From JAGVSV01 sp050952845 (GTDB lineage: Bacteria; Bacillota; Clostridia; Christensenellales; Aristaeellaceae), in assembly GCA_050952845.1 (NCBI GenBank), contig JBMNLP010000001.1, forward strand, positions 1,426,001 through 1,490,000: a stretch of DNA of 64,000 nucleotides. The letters run 5' to 3'. The notes below the pieces were generated by a model. That model made no database searches, had not been told where the DNA came from, and was given only the letters and a program-made list of their open reading frames with translations. This document shows, in pieces, positions 8,504 through 17,197 of this stretch. Numbering within the stretch: position 1 is the first letter of the stretch; the number at the start of each line of letters is the position of its first letter. Made by a program: the position numbers and the translations under genes.

Positions 8504-9589
8504 TCATCTCCTGGCTTTCGCCGTATCCTTTATATAACAGGCTGATTCGGCTAAAAAAGCCTCAATAGCATGCAGGATGGCTTCTGTCGGATCGCCATCA
8601 ACCTTGCGAACAAAAGCCCCGCCAACATACAAGGCGCCCGAACCTTTGCCGCCGCAATAAGCAATATCCGCTTCCCGGGCTTCACCGGGCCCATTGACAA
8701 CGCAGCCCATCACGGCGACTTTTACAGGCGCAGTGATATGGCGCGTTTGTCTTTCCACATTGCCCGCAATCCTCTCCACATCAACCTGTGTTCGTCCGCA
8801 GGTGGGGCACGATATCAGCTGAACGCCGCCGCGCAGATTCAACGCGCGCAAAATACTGAGCGCAGCCGACACTTCGGGCAGGGGCGACCCCGTCAGGGAC
8901 ACTCGGATGGTATTTCCAATGCCGTCCAGCAGCAAGGCGCCGATGCCAATGGCCGATTTGACCGTGCCCTGGTCTGGCAGACCAGCTTCCGTCACGCCCA
9001 GATGCTGGGGATAAGCAAATACCCTGTGCGCAAGGCGGCAAGCCGCCACGGTCAGGCGCACATCGCTTGCCTTGAGCGACAGCACGATGTTGTCAAACCC
9101 AGCTTTTTCCAACAGTTGTATATGTTCCCCCGCCGCCTCCACCATGCCCTCAGCCGTAACACCACCATGTTTTTCCAAGATAAGCTTGGGCAGGGAACCG
9201 GCATTGACGCCTATCCTGATGGGAACGCCATGGCGCAATGCACAATCGGCCAACAGATGCACATGCGCTTCATTACCCATGTTACCAGGGTTAATGCGCA
9301 GCTTGGAAATGCCGTTTTCCATGGCCTTGATGGCTAACTTGTAATCAAAATGGATGTCGGCACACAGCGGGACGGGGCTCTGATCAGCAAGCTGACGTAC
9401 AGCCTCAGCACAGGCATCGTTGTAAACGGAAATGCGCACCAAATCGCACCCCGCGTCAGCCAGCGCCTTGATCTGCTCCGATGTCGCAGCCACATCGGCG
9501 GTGTCCGTGTTGGTCATCGACTGAATGCTGACAGGCGCTGCGCCCCCTATCTCCAGAGCGCCGGCAAATACGGATTTTGTCATGCCCAT
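8504..9589 (-). CDS. ispG: 4-hydroxy-3-methylbut-2-enyl diphosphate synthase IspG
   Basis: IspG is an iron-sulfur enzyme that reduces methylerythritol cyclodiphosphate to HMBPP, the penultimate step of the MEP isoprenoid pathway. The 361 residues contain the cluster cysteines in SCPTCGRTQVDVE and in MGCVVNGPGEAREADIAYCGG. Length and start fit the bacterial short form. It sits between rseP and polC, with dxr of the same pathway two genes upstream. Confidence 0.97.
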   Translation of the reverse strand: MGMTKSVFAGALEIGGAAPVSIQSMTNTDTADVAATSEQIKALADAGCDLVRISVYNDACAEAVRQLADQSPVPLCADIHFDYKLAIKAMENGISKLRINPGNMGNEAHVHLLADCALRHGVPIRIGVNAGSLPKLILEKHGGVTAEGMVEAAGEHIQLLEKAGFDNIVLSLKASDVRLTVAACRLAHRVFAYPQHLGVTEAGLPDQGTVKSAIGIGALLLDGIGNTIRVSLTGSPLPEVSAALSILRALNLRGGVQLISCPTCGRTQVDVERIAGNVERQTRHITAPVKVAVMGCVVNGPGEAREADIAYCGGKGSGALYVGGAFVRKVDGDPTEAILHAIEAFLAESACYIKDTAKARR

Positions 9590-9590
9590 C

Positions 9591-10673
9591 TCACCTGAAC
9601 AGCCGGAGTATATCGCGCAAGTTGATCCATATCATCAGCGCGAACAGCAAGATCATCCCGACGGCATGGACATAGGCTTCCTTTTTGACGGGCCTACCAC
9701 GAACCCCTTCATACGCTAAAAACAGCAGACGGCTGCCATCCAGCCCAGGCACAGGCAGCAGGTTGAACAGACCCAGGTTGATGGATACCAAGCTTACCAG
9801 GAAAAGGTATTCCTCCAGCTTTGTCTCCCTGGCCTCATCGACAATCATCTTGGTGAAGCCCACGATGCCAGACACTTCCCCCATGCCTTCCCCACGCAGC
9901 AGCAGGTTTTTCAATACATTGAGTATGGATACGCTCGCGTTTTTACACATGGTAAATGCGGCGGATACGACTTCACCGGCATGCCCCTGCCGCCACACAA
10001 CGGGAACCGATTGCACTGTCGTGATACCCATCATGTAGCGCTTTTCATGCTGATCATACAGCGGTGTAACCGACAGGCTGATTTCCTTTATCTCTCCCTC
10101 TATTTCCCGCAGCACAACAACCTGCATTGGAAACGCCTGCTTCTGCGCAGCATCGCTGATCACGTCGCTGAGGTTCGACGTGATGCTGACGCCATTGGCG
10201 TGAAGGAATTGATCACCTGGCAGCAAACCTCCCGCTTCGCCCGGGCTATCCTGGTTGACCGACTGCACATGCGTTGTGTAATCGCCCTGGGCTTCGGGTA
10301 TGCCCGACAGCGCATAAAATAATACCGCAATAACCAGTGCAAACAGTATGTTCATCGCTGAGCCTGATATGATGGTGAGAAACCGCCGCCAGACGCTGTG
10401 GTTCATCATGTTGCGGGGATCATCGGCTGCCGCGCCCTGCACATCGTCCTCCCCATAAAAAGCACAGTATCCGCCCATGGGGATCGATCGAATAAAGAAA
10501 AGCGTTTCGTATTTTCTACTTTTCCAGCTGTACAGCTTGGGCCCAAAGCCGATAGCGAATTCCCTGACGGGTATACCAGTCAGCCTGGCGGCTAAAAAGT
10601 GCCCCGCTTCGTGCACCGTGATCATAATGCCAAACATCAGGATGGCACCCATTGTATACAGTACAGTTGTCAT
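9591..10673 (-). CDS. rseP: Site-2 membrane metalloprotease RseP/RasP
   Basis: This is an intramembrane zinc protease that cleaves anti-sigma factors and leftover signal peptides. The HExxH site is visible as TVHEAGHFLAA in the first membrane helix, a PDZ domain occupies roughly residues 110-200, and the third-ligand motif is VPGLDGSRLLFL near residue 300. The length of 360 residues is normal. The position between dxr and ispG is the standard one in Clostridia. Confidence 0.95.
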   Translation of the reverse strand: MTTVLYTMGAILMFGIMITVHEAGHFLAARLTGIPVREFAIGFGPKLYSWKSRKYETLFFIRSIPMGGYCAFYGEDDVQGAAADDPRNMMNHSVWRRFLTIISGSAMNILFALVIAVLFYALSGIPEAQGDYTTHVQSVNQDSPGEAGGLLPGDQFLHANGVSITSNLSDVISDAAQKQAFPMQVVVLREIEGEIKEISLSVTPLYDQHEKRYMMGITTVQSVPVVWRQGHAGEVVSAAFTMCKNASVSILNVLKNLLLRGEGMGEVSGIVGFTKMIVDEARETKLEEYLFLVSLVSINLGLFNLLPVPGLDGSRLLFLAYEGVRGRPVKKEAYVHAVGMILLFALMIWINLRDILRLFR

Positions 10674-10685
10674 ATTTCCTCCGAT

Positions 10686-11858
10686 TTATCTGTTGCACCG
10701 GCACCGTACGATGTCCTTAGCAGCAACTCGAGCTGCCTGATCCGCAGCCAGCACCATCTCAAGCGTATCAGCAGGCATACTACCCAGCCGCTGCATCGTT
10801 TCAGCGACAACATCGGAGATGTCGCCAAAGCGAATTCGCCTGTCGATAAACGCTTGCACAGCCACTTCGTTGGCGGCGTTGAGCACACACCCGGATGCAC
10901 CGCCCGCACGCAGCGCTTCGTCCGCCATGTTCAGCGCAGGAAAGCGCGCTGTATCGGGCACTTCAAACTGCAGGCTGCCAATTGCTGCTAAGTCAAGCTG
11001 CGGAGCGCCGGTATTCAGCCTGTCAGGGTATGCCATCGCGTATAAAATGGGCACTCTCATATCAGGCTCACCCAGCTGCGCAAGCACAGCACCATCCTGA
11101 AACATGACCATGGAATGCACAATGCTCTGGGGGTGTATCACGGCTTCTATCTGTGCGGGCTGTGCGCCAAACAGCCACTTAGCCTCAATGATCTCCAGCG
11201 CCTTGTTGAACATGGTGGCAGAGTCAATCGATATTTTAGCGCCCATGCACCAGTTGGGATGCTTCAACGCTTCCTCTACCGTGGCATGCCGCATCTGTTC
11301 CAGAGGCCACCTGAGGAACGGACCGCCCGATGCCGTCAAAATCAATTTGGCATAGGCGTTTCCCTGTGCTGCCTGCAGGCATTGAAATATGGCGCTGTGT
11401 TCGCTGTCCACCGGCAGCAGTGCAGGCTGCGGCGCAGACGAAGCCGCGGCAGCCTGCATGACGATGCTGCCGCCGGCTACCAGCGCCTCCTTATTGGCCA
11501 ATAGCAGGCGCTTCCCCGTGCCAAGGGCAGCCAGCGCGCTCTCCAAACCGACCATACCCACCACAGCAGCTAAGACATCGTCGGAGGGCACATTGGCAGT
11601 AACCCAAGCCAAGGCACTTGGTCCAAACGCCCATTCACAAAAACGCAGTTTATCGGGAACCGGGTGTTCGCCGGCCGTCAGCGCAGCTACCTTGGGACGG
11701 TGTTTGGCTACCTGTTCAAAAAGCAAATTTTCATTCTGATGGGCAGTCAGTGCTACGACGCTGAAGCGATCCGGGTGCATGTCAACCAGGCGCAGCGCCT
11801 GCCTGCCGATGGACCCGGTCGAACCAAGAATGGTCAATGATCTCATGGCGCCAACCAT
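10686..11858 (-). CDS. dxr: 1-deoxy-D-xylulose 5-phosphate reductoisomerase
   Basis: Dxr commits carbon to the MEP isoprenoid pathway by converting DXP to MEP with NADPH. The N-terminal Rossmann motif is LTILGSTGSIGRQAL, and the active-site regions SEHSAIFQCL, ASGGPF and HPNWCMGAKISIDSATMFNKALE are intact. The open frame extends upstream to 12056 inside cdsA, but homology begins only here. I chose the ATG at 11858, whose TAATG overlaps the cdsA stop. An ATG at 11846 (MRSLTILG) is equally plausible. Confidence 0.96.
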   Translation of the reverse strand: MVGAMRSLTILGSTGSIGRQALRLVDMHPDRFSVVALTAHQNENLLFEQVAKHRPKVAALTAGEHPVPDKLRFCEWAFGPSALAWVTANVPSDDVLAAVVGMVGLESALAALGTGKRLLLANKEALVAGGSIVMQAAAASSAPQPALLPVDSEHSAIFQCLQAAQGNAYAKLILTASGGPFLRWPLEQMRHATVEEALKHPNWCMGAKISIDSATMFNKALEIIEAKWLFGAQPAQIEAVIHPQSIVHSMVMFQDGAVLAQLGEPDMRVPILYAMAYPDRLNTGAPQLDLAAIGSLQFEVPDTARFPALNMADEALRAGGASGCVLNAANEVAVQAFIDRRIRFGDISDVVAETMQRLGSMPADTLEMVLAADQAARVAAKDIVRCRCNR

Positions 11859-12673
11859 TAAAACATGAACATTTGGTAGATATATACCAGCACAGCCATG
11901 AACAGCACGCTGTCCAGCCGATCCATCATACCGCCGTGGCCTGGAAATATTTGACCAAAGTCTTTGACGCCACAATGCCTTTTGATCATCGAAGCGAACA
12001 AATCGCCTATTTGGCTGGCGATGCCGCCGAGGAATCCCAGCAACGGAAAATGCCAAAAAGGCGGTAAATCAGCAGAGAGCGCGCTCGCAAAAGCGTAAAT
12101 CAAAACGCCTGCCGCTACGCTGCCGATCAGCCCGCCTGCCGCACCCTCCAAGGTCTTTTTGGGGCTAATCGGCGGGTTCAGTTTGATGCGCCCGTACGTT
12201 GAGCCAACCAAATACGCTGTCGAATCCCCCACGATGGGCACAAAGAAGGTCAATGACAGAAAAACCCGCTGGTGCAATATCGGCTCCATCCGGGTCATAG
12301 CCAGCATGCTCATGCCAGGCAATGCAACTGTAAACAGCGGCAAAATGGACATCAACAAGTCCTCAAGCCGCGGATTATCTCGGAACATCACGTTCAGACA
12401 GACAAGCAGGAAATTCAGGTAAACCACGGTGATTAGAATTGAGGCGCCGGTCTTGGATACCATCAGCAGAAAACAAGGAATGCTGACGATCAGCGACACC
12501 CAGGTCGGCCATGCGACCGGGCGGTGCCCCGCAGCCGATATCGCGCGGAACACCTCGTACATGGCGATGCATACGGCCGCAATCCACAGTATGGAAAACA
12601 CCCAGCCGCCTAATATCAGCGCGATGATCAGGGCTGCCAGGAGTACCAGGCCTGTGATGATTCTGGTGATCAT
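11858..12673 (-). CDS. cdsA: Phosphatidate cytidylyltransferase CdsA
   Basis: This membrane enzyme makes CDP-diacylglycerol from phosphatidic acid and CTP for phospholipid synthesis. The C-terminal signature is present as SQIGDLFASMIKRHCGVKDFGQIFPGHGG (residues ~220-250, followed by MMDRLDS), and the rest is multi-spanning and hydrophobic. The start overlaps the uppS stop by four bases and the end touches the dxr start, so the three genes are tightly coupled. Confidence 0.96.
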   Translation of the reverse strand: MITRIITGLVLLAALIIALILGGWVFSILWIAAVCIAMYEVFRAISAAGHRPVAWPTWVSLIVSIPCFLLMVSKTGASILITVVYLNFLLVCLNVMFRDNPRLEDLLMSILPLFTVALPGMSMLAMTRMEPILHQRVFLSLTFFVPIVGDSTAYLVGSTYGRIKLNPPISPKKTLEGAAGGLIGSVAAGVLIYAFASALSADLPPFWHFPLLGFLGGIASQIGDLFASMIKRHCGVKDFGQIFPGHGGMMDRLDSVLFMAVLVYIYQMFMF

Positions 12674-13383
12674 GTTAACCGCCCTCCAAACCTCCTGTTA
12701 CGCTGCGCATAAGCGTCGATGCACTGCTTGTAGTCCTGCACTGTAAAATCAGGCCATAATGTTTCCGGGAACAGCATCTCTGCATAGGCACTCTGATACA
12801 GCAGGAAATTGCTGATGCGCAGCTCCCCGCTGGTCCGTATCAGCAAGTCGACATCGGGCTGGCTGGCCGTATATAGCTCGTCATTGAAAAGGGATTGATC
12901 GATATCTTCAGGCTTTAACATGCCCTGAGCTACCTTTTCGGCGAGGCTTCGCGCCGCGCGTACAATCTCGTCCCGACCGCCATAGTTCAGTGCGATATTG
13001 AGTTGCAAGCCTGTATTGCCCTGCGTTCTCACTTCGGCAGCCCCAACAACCATCCGCTGAGCATCCGGCAATTGGGCCTTGTTTCCTAAGATGGAGATGC
13101 GGACGCCCTTCTCATGCAGCTCATCGATTTCCCTGTTGAAAAACTCCAGCACCAGGGCCATCAGCGCATTGACCTCGGCAGCCGGACGTCGCCAGTTTTC
13201 AGTGGAAAAAGCAAAGATAGACAATACTTTGATGCCGGTATCGCTGCTGTATCGGATGATACTGCGGAGCGCTTCCACGCCCCGGCGATGCCCCAGTGAT
13301 ATAGATAACTTTTTCTGTTTTGCCCAACGGCCGTTGCCGTCCATGATGATGGCTACGTGCTTGGGCAAGCTGTTTTGATCCAT
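12670..13383 (-). CDS. uppS: Isoprenyl transferase (undecaprenyl diphosphate synthase)
   Basis: The cis-prenyltransferase builds undecaprenyl diphosphate, the lipid carrier for wall polymers. The catalytic aspartate lies in AIIMDGNGRWAK, followed by GHRRG, with FAFSTENWRRP and DLLIRTSGELRISNFL downstream. The length of 237 residues is typical. The gene lies six bases after a small unknown gene and overlaps cdsA by four bases. Confidence 0.97.
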   Translation of the reverse strand: MDQNSLPKHVAIIMDGNGRWAKQKKLSISLGHRRGVEALRSIIRYSSDTGIKVLSIFAFSTENWRRPAAEVNALMALVLEFFNREIDELHEKGVRISILGNKAQLPDAQRMVVGAAEVRTQGNTGLQLNIALNYGGRDEIVRAARSLAEKVAQGMLKPEDIDQSLFNDELYTASQPDVDLLIRTSGELRISNFLLYQSAYAEMLFPETLWPDFTVQDYKQCIDAYAQRNRRFGGRLT

Positions 13384-13389
13384 CGTGCC

Positions 13390-13593
13390 TCAGAATCCGC
13401 TGTTAACAGTATCATGAAAATGAGCCACCAGCAATGTATCACCACGCACAGCAATCACCCTGGCCGTGCGTCTGCCGCGGTCGCCGTCATCGGGTATGCA
13501 GCCGGTTTGACAAATAGCCGGTACGATGCCCATGCTTTTCAGTATCCGCAAGGCATCCTGCAGAGGATACCCAACCAAATTGCGTGGAATCAA
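13390..13593 (-). CDS. Small protein of unknown function with PASTA-like N-terminal half
   Basis: A 67-residue frame lies exactly between frr and uppS. Its apparent TTG start overlaps the frr TGA, so it is probably translated by coupling. The N-terminal half (NLVGYPLQDALRILKSMGI) resembles the helix of a PASTA repeat, and the C-terminal half is a predicted beta segment (ARVIAVRGDTLLVAHF). There is no signal peptide or membrane segment. Tight placement and absence of overlap with neighbours support a real gene. I cannot name its function. Confidence 0.6.
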   Translation of the reverse strand: MIPRNLVGYPLQDALRILKSMGIVPAICQTGCIPDDGDRGRRTARVIAVRGDTLLVAHFHDTVNSGF

Positions 13594-14147
13594 ACTTCCA
13601 TGATCTCTTTTTCTTTTTCTTCCGCCAGCTTGTCAATATCCTTCACGGCTTCATCAGTTACCTTTTGCAGCTCATTCTCAGCCCTGTGCTGCTCGTCTTC
13701 CGTGATGGTTGACTCCTTTTCAAGCTTTTTAATCTGATCCATCGCATCCCTGCGAATGGAACGGATCGCTACCTTGGATTCCTCGGCAGTTTTCCGCACC
13801 AGCTTGTTCAATTCCCTGCGCCGCTCTTCATTCAGCTCGGGAATGACCAGACGAATCAATTTTCCGTCGTTGGCAGGGTTCAGCCCAAGGTCGCTCTTCA
13901 ATATGGCTTTTTCAACCAGTGGAATGGCCTTGGTGTCCCAGACTGAAATGGTCAACAGCCGCGGTTCTGGAGCCATGATGTTGGCCATCTGGTTCAACGG
14001 GGTCTGCGCGCCGTAGTAATCAACCATGACCCTGTCCAGCAACTGTGGGTTGGCTCGCCCCGCCCGCAACGTCTGCATTTCTCGTTTATATACATCCTTC
14101 GTTTTATTCATTTTTTCCTGTGCCTGTTCAATAACTGGCTTATACAT
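13590..14147 (-). CDS. frr: Ribosome recycling factor
   Basis: Frr splits post-termination ribosomes together with EF-G. The 185 residues match the family throughout, including MQTLRAGRANPQLLDRVMVDYYG and the C-terminal IRRDAMDQIKKLEKE. The gene normally follows pyrH, but here the Rnf operon lies upstream. A promoter at 14186-14214 sits between rnfB and frr. Confidence 0.97.
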   Translation of the reverse strand: MYKPVIEQAQEKMNKTKDVYKREMQTLRAGRANPQLLDRVMVDYYGAQTPLNQMANIMAPEPRLLTISVWDTKAIPLVEKAILKSDLGLNPANDGKLIRLVIPELNEERRRELNKLVRKTAEESKVAIRSIRRDAMDQIKKLEKESTITEDEQHRAENELQKVTDEAVKDIDKLAEEKEKEIMEV

Positions 14148-14185
14148 ACATTAACCCCTCCGTTCCAACTGCAATGTTCGTCTGT

Positions 14186-14214
14186 ATTGTACCCGTTTTT
14201 ACGCGCTAAGGCAA
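14186..14214 (-). promoter_or_regulatory. Putative promoter for the frr-uppS-cdsA-dxr-rseP-ispG-polC run
   Basis: TTGCCT and TACAAT are 17 bases apart on the minus strand. The -35 box overlaps the last codons of rnfB. It would start transcription about 30 bases before frr, separating the housekeeping genes from Rnf control. Confidence 0.55.
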
Positions 14215-15008
14215 CCGCTCGGCGTCATCGTGATGCTCCCGGTCGGGCAGGCGGCAACGCAATCGCCGCACAGAGTGCACGTGGCTGGATCGATCGCAGC
14301 GTGCATATTGTCGACGTGTATCGCACCATGTTGGCAAGCTTTTTCGCAGCGCTTACAGCCAATGCAGGCAACGCTGCATGCATCGCGCGCTTCCCTTGCC
14401 CTGTCGACGTTTCTGCACCGTACGATCACATCCGCCGCTTTGGGCAACACCCTGATTACATCATGCGGACAGGCAGTGACGCAGGTCCCACAAGCAGTGC
14501 ATTTGTCATCGTCGATCACTGCCAAACCATTGACGATGTGTATCGCGTCGAATTGGCATGCCTGAACGCAGTCGCCAAGCCCTATGCAGGCGACGTTGCA
14601 CTTCAACGCCCCGCCTGCCATGCTGGCAGCAAGCCGGCAGCTGGGAATACCGGTATACACATACCGGGTTTTTGCCATGCCGGCACTGCCCTGGCAGAGC
14701 ACGCGGGCAATCATGGGTTCGCGCTGCTCGGCTGTCTCCCCCATGATGGCTGCAATTGCATTCAGCGCCTTCTGGCCGCCAGGTATGCATCCGTCGATGG
14801 GCGCCTTGCCTTCAAAAACCGCTTCTGCAAATGCATCGCAGCCAGGATATCCGCACACACCGCAGTTTGCACCGGTAATCGCCTCGCGAATTTTCAGCTG
14901 GCGCTCGTCCACTTCAACATGGAACTTTTTATCAGCATATGATAGAAGCACCCCGAACAGCATGCCTAAGCCACCTAACAATGCGACAGCGTATAGTATA
15001 GATAGCAT
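14199..15008 (-). CDS. rnfB: Rnf complex subunit RnfB, iron-sulfur ferredoxin-type
   Basis: RnfB accepts electrons from ferredoxin and passes them into the membrane complex. An N-terminal membrane anchor is followed by a cluster domain (NCGVCGYPGCDAFAEA) and by several ferredoxin-type motifs, including CTACGTCVTACPHD, CIGCKRCEKACQHG and CTLCGDCVAACPTG. The start chosen is MLSILYAVALLGG at 15008, which follows an AAGGAGAG ribosome-binding site. The longer frame to 15086 runs back into rnfA. It is the last gene of the Rnf operon. Confidence 0.95.
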   Translation of the reverse strand: MLSILYAVALLGGLGMLFGVLLSYADKKFHVEVDERQLKIREAITGANCGVCGYPGCDAFAEAVFEGKAPIDGCIPGGQKALNAIAAIMGETAEQREPMIARVLCQGSAGMAKTRYVYTGIPSCRLAASMAGGALKCNVACIGLGDCVQACQFDAIHIVNGLAVIDDDKCTACGTCVTACPHDVIRVLPKAADVIVRCRNVDRAREARDACSVACIGCKRCEKACQHGAIHVDNMHAAIDPATCTLCGDCVAACPTGSITMTPSGCLSA

Positions 15009-15022
15009 TTCAACATCTCTCC

Positions 15023-15613
15023 TTACTTGACCAAGCCGGAAAATCCAAGAAAAGTAAGCGACATCATGCCGGCAATCACCAGGCATATTGGAAACCCTCT
15101 GAACGCCTTGGGGATGTTGGACATCTCAAGCCGTTCGCGAATACCTGCCATCAGCACGATAGCCAGCAGGAAGCCGAGAGCGCCAAAAACACCGCTGAGC
15201 ACCGATTCAATCAGATTATATTCATTGTTCATGTTCACAAGGGTGACGCCTAAAACGGCGCAGTTGGTGGTGATAAGCGGCAGGTAGATGCCCAGCGCGC
15301 TGTACAGCGCAGGCAAGGACTTTTTCATGAACATCTCCACAAACTGCACGAGCGCCGCGATAATCAGTATGAACGTGATGGTGGACAGGTACGTCATGTC
15401 GAGAGGAATCAACACATAGGCATGCACCAAGTAGGCGAACAGCGAGGACAAACCCATGACAAATACCACGGCAATCCCCATGCCAGCCGCCGTTTCGAGC
15501 TTGTTGGAGACCCCTAAATACGGGCAGTTGCCTAAAAATCGGCTGAATATAAAGTTGTTTACCAGTGCGCAGTATACAAAAAACAGGAATACGCCGATTT
15601 CGCTCAACCTCAT
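15023..15613 (-). CDS. rnfA: Rnf complex membrane subunit RnfA
   Basis: RnfA is a six-helix membrane subunit of the Rnf ion-translocating oxidoreductase. The 196 residues include the conserved NNFIFSRFLGNCPYLGVS near the N-terminus and the segment LITTNCAVLGVTL, both hallmarks of the RnfA/NqrE family. The start overlaps the rnfE stop by four bases. Confidence 0.95.
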   Translation of the reverse strand: MRLSEIGVFLFFVYCALVNNFIFSRFLGNCPYLGVSNKLETAAGMGIAVVFVMGLSSLFAYLVHAYVLIPLDMTYLSTITFILIIAALVQFVEMFMKKSLPALYSALGIYLPLITTNCAVLGVTLVNMNNEYNLIESVLSGVFGALGFLLAIVLMAGIRERLEMSNIPKAFRGFPICLVIAGMMSLTFLGFSGLVK

Positions 15614-16245
15614 GCCTTCACACCTTCCTTCATGCGTTTGTTTTTTCTTTTGTCAGCAATGCCGTTGATGATACCCAGCGTCAAACCGAACACAATAAAC
15701 CCGCCCGGTGGCAGAATCATCAGGATGACCGGCTCAAACCCTGCGCCCAACAATTGCATGCCTAATATCGTTCCATTACCCAACACCTCGCGCACCGCAC
15801 CAATCAACAGCAGAGCCATTGTAAACCCAAGGCCCATACCCAGCCCGTCTACCGCTGAGGTTACGACATCATTTTTGCTGGCAAACGCTTCGGCACGGGC
15901 TAATATAATGCAGTTGACGACAATCAACGGCAGGAAAATGCCCAGTGCATTGTACAAGGACGGGATAAAGGCATGGAGCAACAGCTGAATGATGGTAACA
16001 AACGTGCAGATGACGACAATAAAAGAGGGAATGCGTACCTTGTTGGGGATAAAGTTACGCAGCAGGGATATGACAACATTGGAACCTATCAATACAAGCG
16101 TTGTCGCCAGGCCCATACCAATACCGTTGATAGCGCTGGTAGTTACCGCAATAGCGGGACAGGTGCCCAGCACCAGGCGATAAATTGGGTTTTCGGTCAG
16201 AATACCATTCATGAATATCGAACGAAGGCTTTTCTCTTTAGGCAT
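15610..16245 (-). CDS. rnfE: Rnf complex membrane subunit RnfE
   Basis: RnfE pairs with RnfA in the membrane, and together they bind an iron-sulfur cluster and form part of the ion path. The 211 residues show the paired family motifs NPIYRLVLGTCPAIAVTTSAINGIGMG and FLPLIVVNCIILARAEAFASK. It overlaps rnfD by eight bases and rnfA by four. No rnfG lies between rnfD and rnfE, unlike the common rnfCDGEAB order. Confidence 0.95.
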   Translation of the reverse strand: MPKEKSLRSIFMNGILTENPIYRLVLGTCPAIAVTTSAINGIGMGLATTLVLIGSNVVISLLRNFIPNKVRIPSFIVVICTFVTIIQLLLHAFIPSLYNALGIFLPLIVVNCIILARAEAFASKNDVVTSAVDGLGMGLGFTMALLLIGAVREVLGNGTILGMQLLGAGFEPVILMILPPGGFIVFGLTLGIINGIADKRKNKRMKEGVKA

Positions 16246-17197
16246 GCTTCTTCACCACCCCATATACTCTTCTAACAGTGAAACGGTCAATCAGCGGCGT
16301 GACACAGTTCATCAACAGGATCGCAAACGTCACCCCTTCTGGATAGATGCCGAACTTTCTGATCACCACGACCATGACGCCGCACCCAACCGCATACAGA
16401 CATTTACCCAATGGATACACCGGGCTGGAAGCATAATCGGTTGCCATGAACACAGCGCCGAACATCACGCCGCCCTGTAGAATCGACAGGATTGCCAGCA
16501 TGAAATCACCGCTGATGAGCCAGGTCAGCAAAACCGTCGTACCCAGGAATATGACGGGGATGTGCCAAGTGGTGACACCGAGGAACAGCAGATACAGTAG
16601 CCCGATCAGGATGGCAATTTTACAAACTTCGCCGATGCTCCCGGGTATGTTGCCAACAATGAAGTCGGTCAGCTGCCAGTTGTCTGACGATGCCATTGGC
16701 GCCAGCGGGGTGGGAGAAGCGATGGCGTCCGGGCTGAACGACGCAGCAGACGATCCGAGCAGCCGCATCGGCAGGACGAACGACGTCATTCGCGCGGGCC
16801 AGGAGGCTAACAGGAAAGCGCGGGCAAACATCGCAGGATTCATAAAGTTGTGTCCGATGCCGCCAAACAGTTCTTTCACCAGGATGATGGCGATAACCCC
16901 GCCCACTGCCGGCAGCCATAAGGGCGCTGTAGATGGCAGATTCAACCCCAATATCAACCCCGTTACCATACAGGACAGATCACCCACCATGACCGGGCGC
17001 TTCATCAGCTTCTGCCATACAAACTCGCTGATGATGCAGGAGATGACGGATACACACAATATCCATGCGGCGTGCAGCCCAAACAGGTAGATGCCAGCTG
17101 CCGTAGTCGGCAACAAAGCGATCAGCACATCCAGCATGACGATCCGCGTGCTGTCCTTCGCCAGGTAATGCGGGCTTGGCGAAACATACAGGCTCAT
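16238..17197 (-). CDS. rnfD: Rnf complex flavoprotein membrane subunit RnfD
   Basis: RnfD is the multi-spanning subunit that carries a covalent FMN on the outer face. The 319 residues begin MSLYVSPSPHYLAKDS. The start at 17197 overlaps the rnfC stop by four bases and follows a GGAGGG ribosome-binding site, so the longer frame upstream is not used. The sequence DAIASPTPLA (Thr163) sits where the flavinylation threonine normally lies, although the usual preceding Gly-Ala is Ser-Pro. Confidence 0.93.
   Translation of the reverse strand: MSLYVSPSPHYLAKDSTRIVMLDVLIALLPTTAAGIYLFGLHAAWILCVSVISCIISEFVWQKLMKRPVMVGDLSCMVTGLILGLNLPSTAPLWLPAVGGVIAIILVKELFGGIGHNFMNPAMFARAFLLASWPARMTSFVLPMRLLGSSAASFSPDAIASPTPLAPMASSDNWQLTDFIVGNIPGSIGEVCKIAILIGLLYLLFLGVTTWHIPVIFLGTTVLLTWLISGDFMLAILSILQGGVMFGAVFMATDYASSPVYPLGKCLYAVGCGVMVVVIRKFGIYPEGVTFAILLMNCVTPLIDRFTVRRVYGVVKKHA

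Noticed and set aside
11859..12056. N-terminal extension of dxr
   Set aside because: The extra 66 codons lie inside cdsA in another frame and have no Dxr homology. The conserved start lies at 11858 or 11846.
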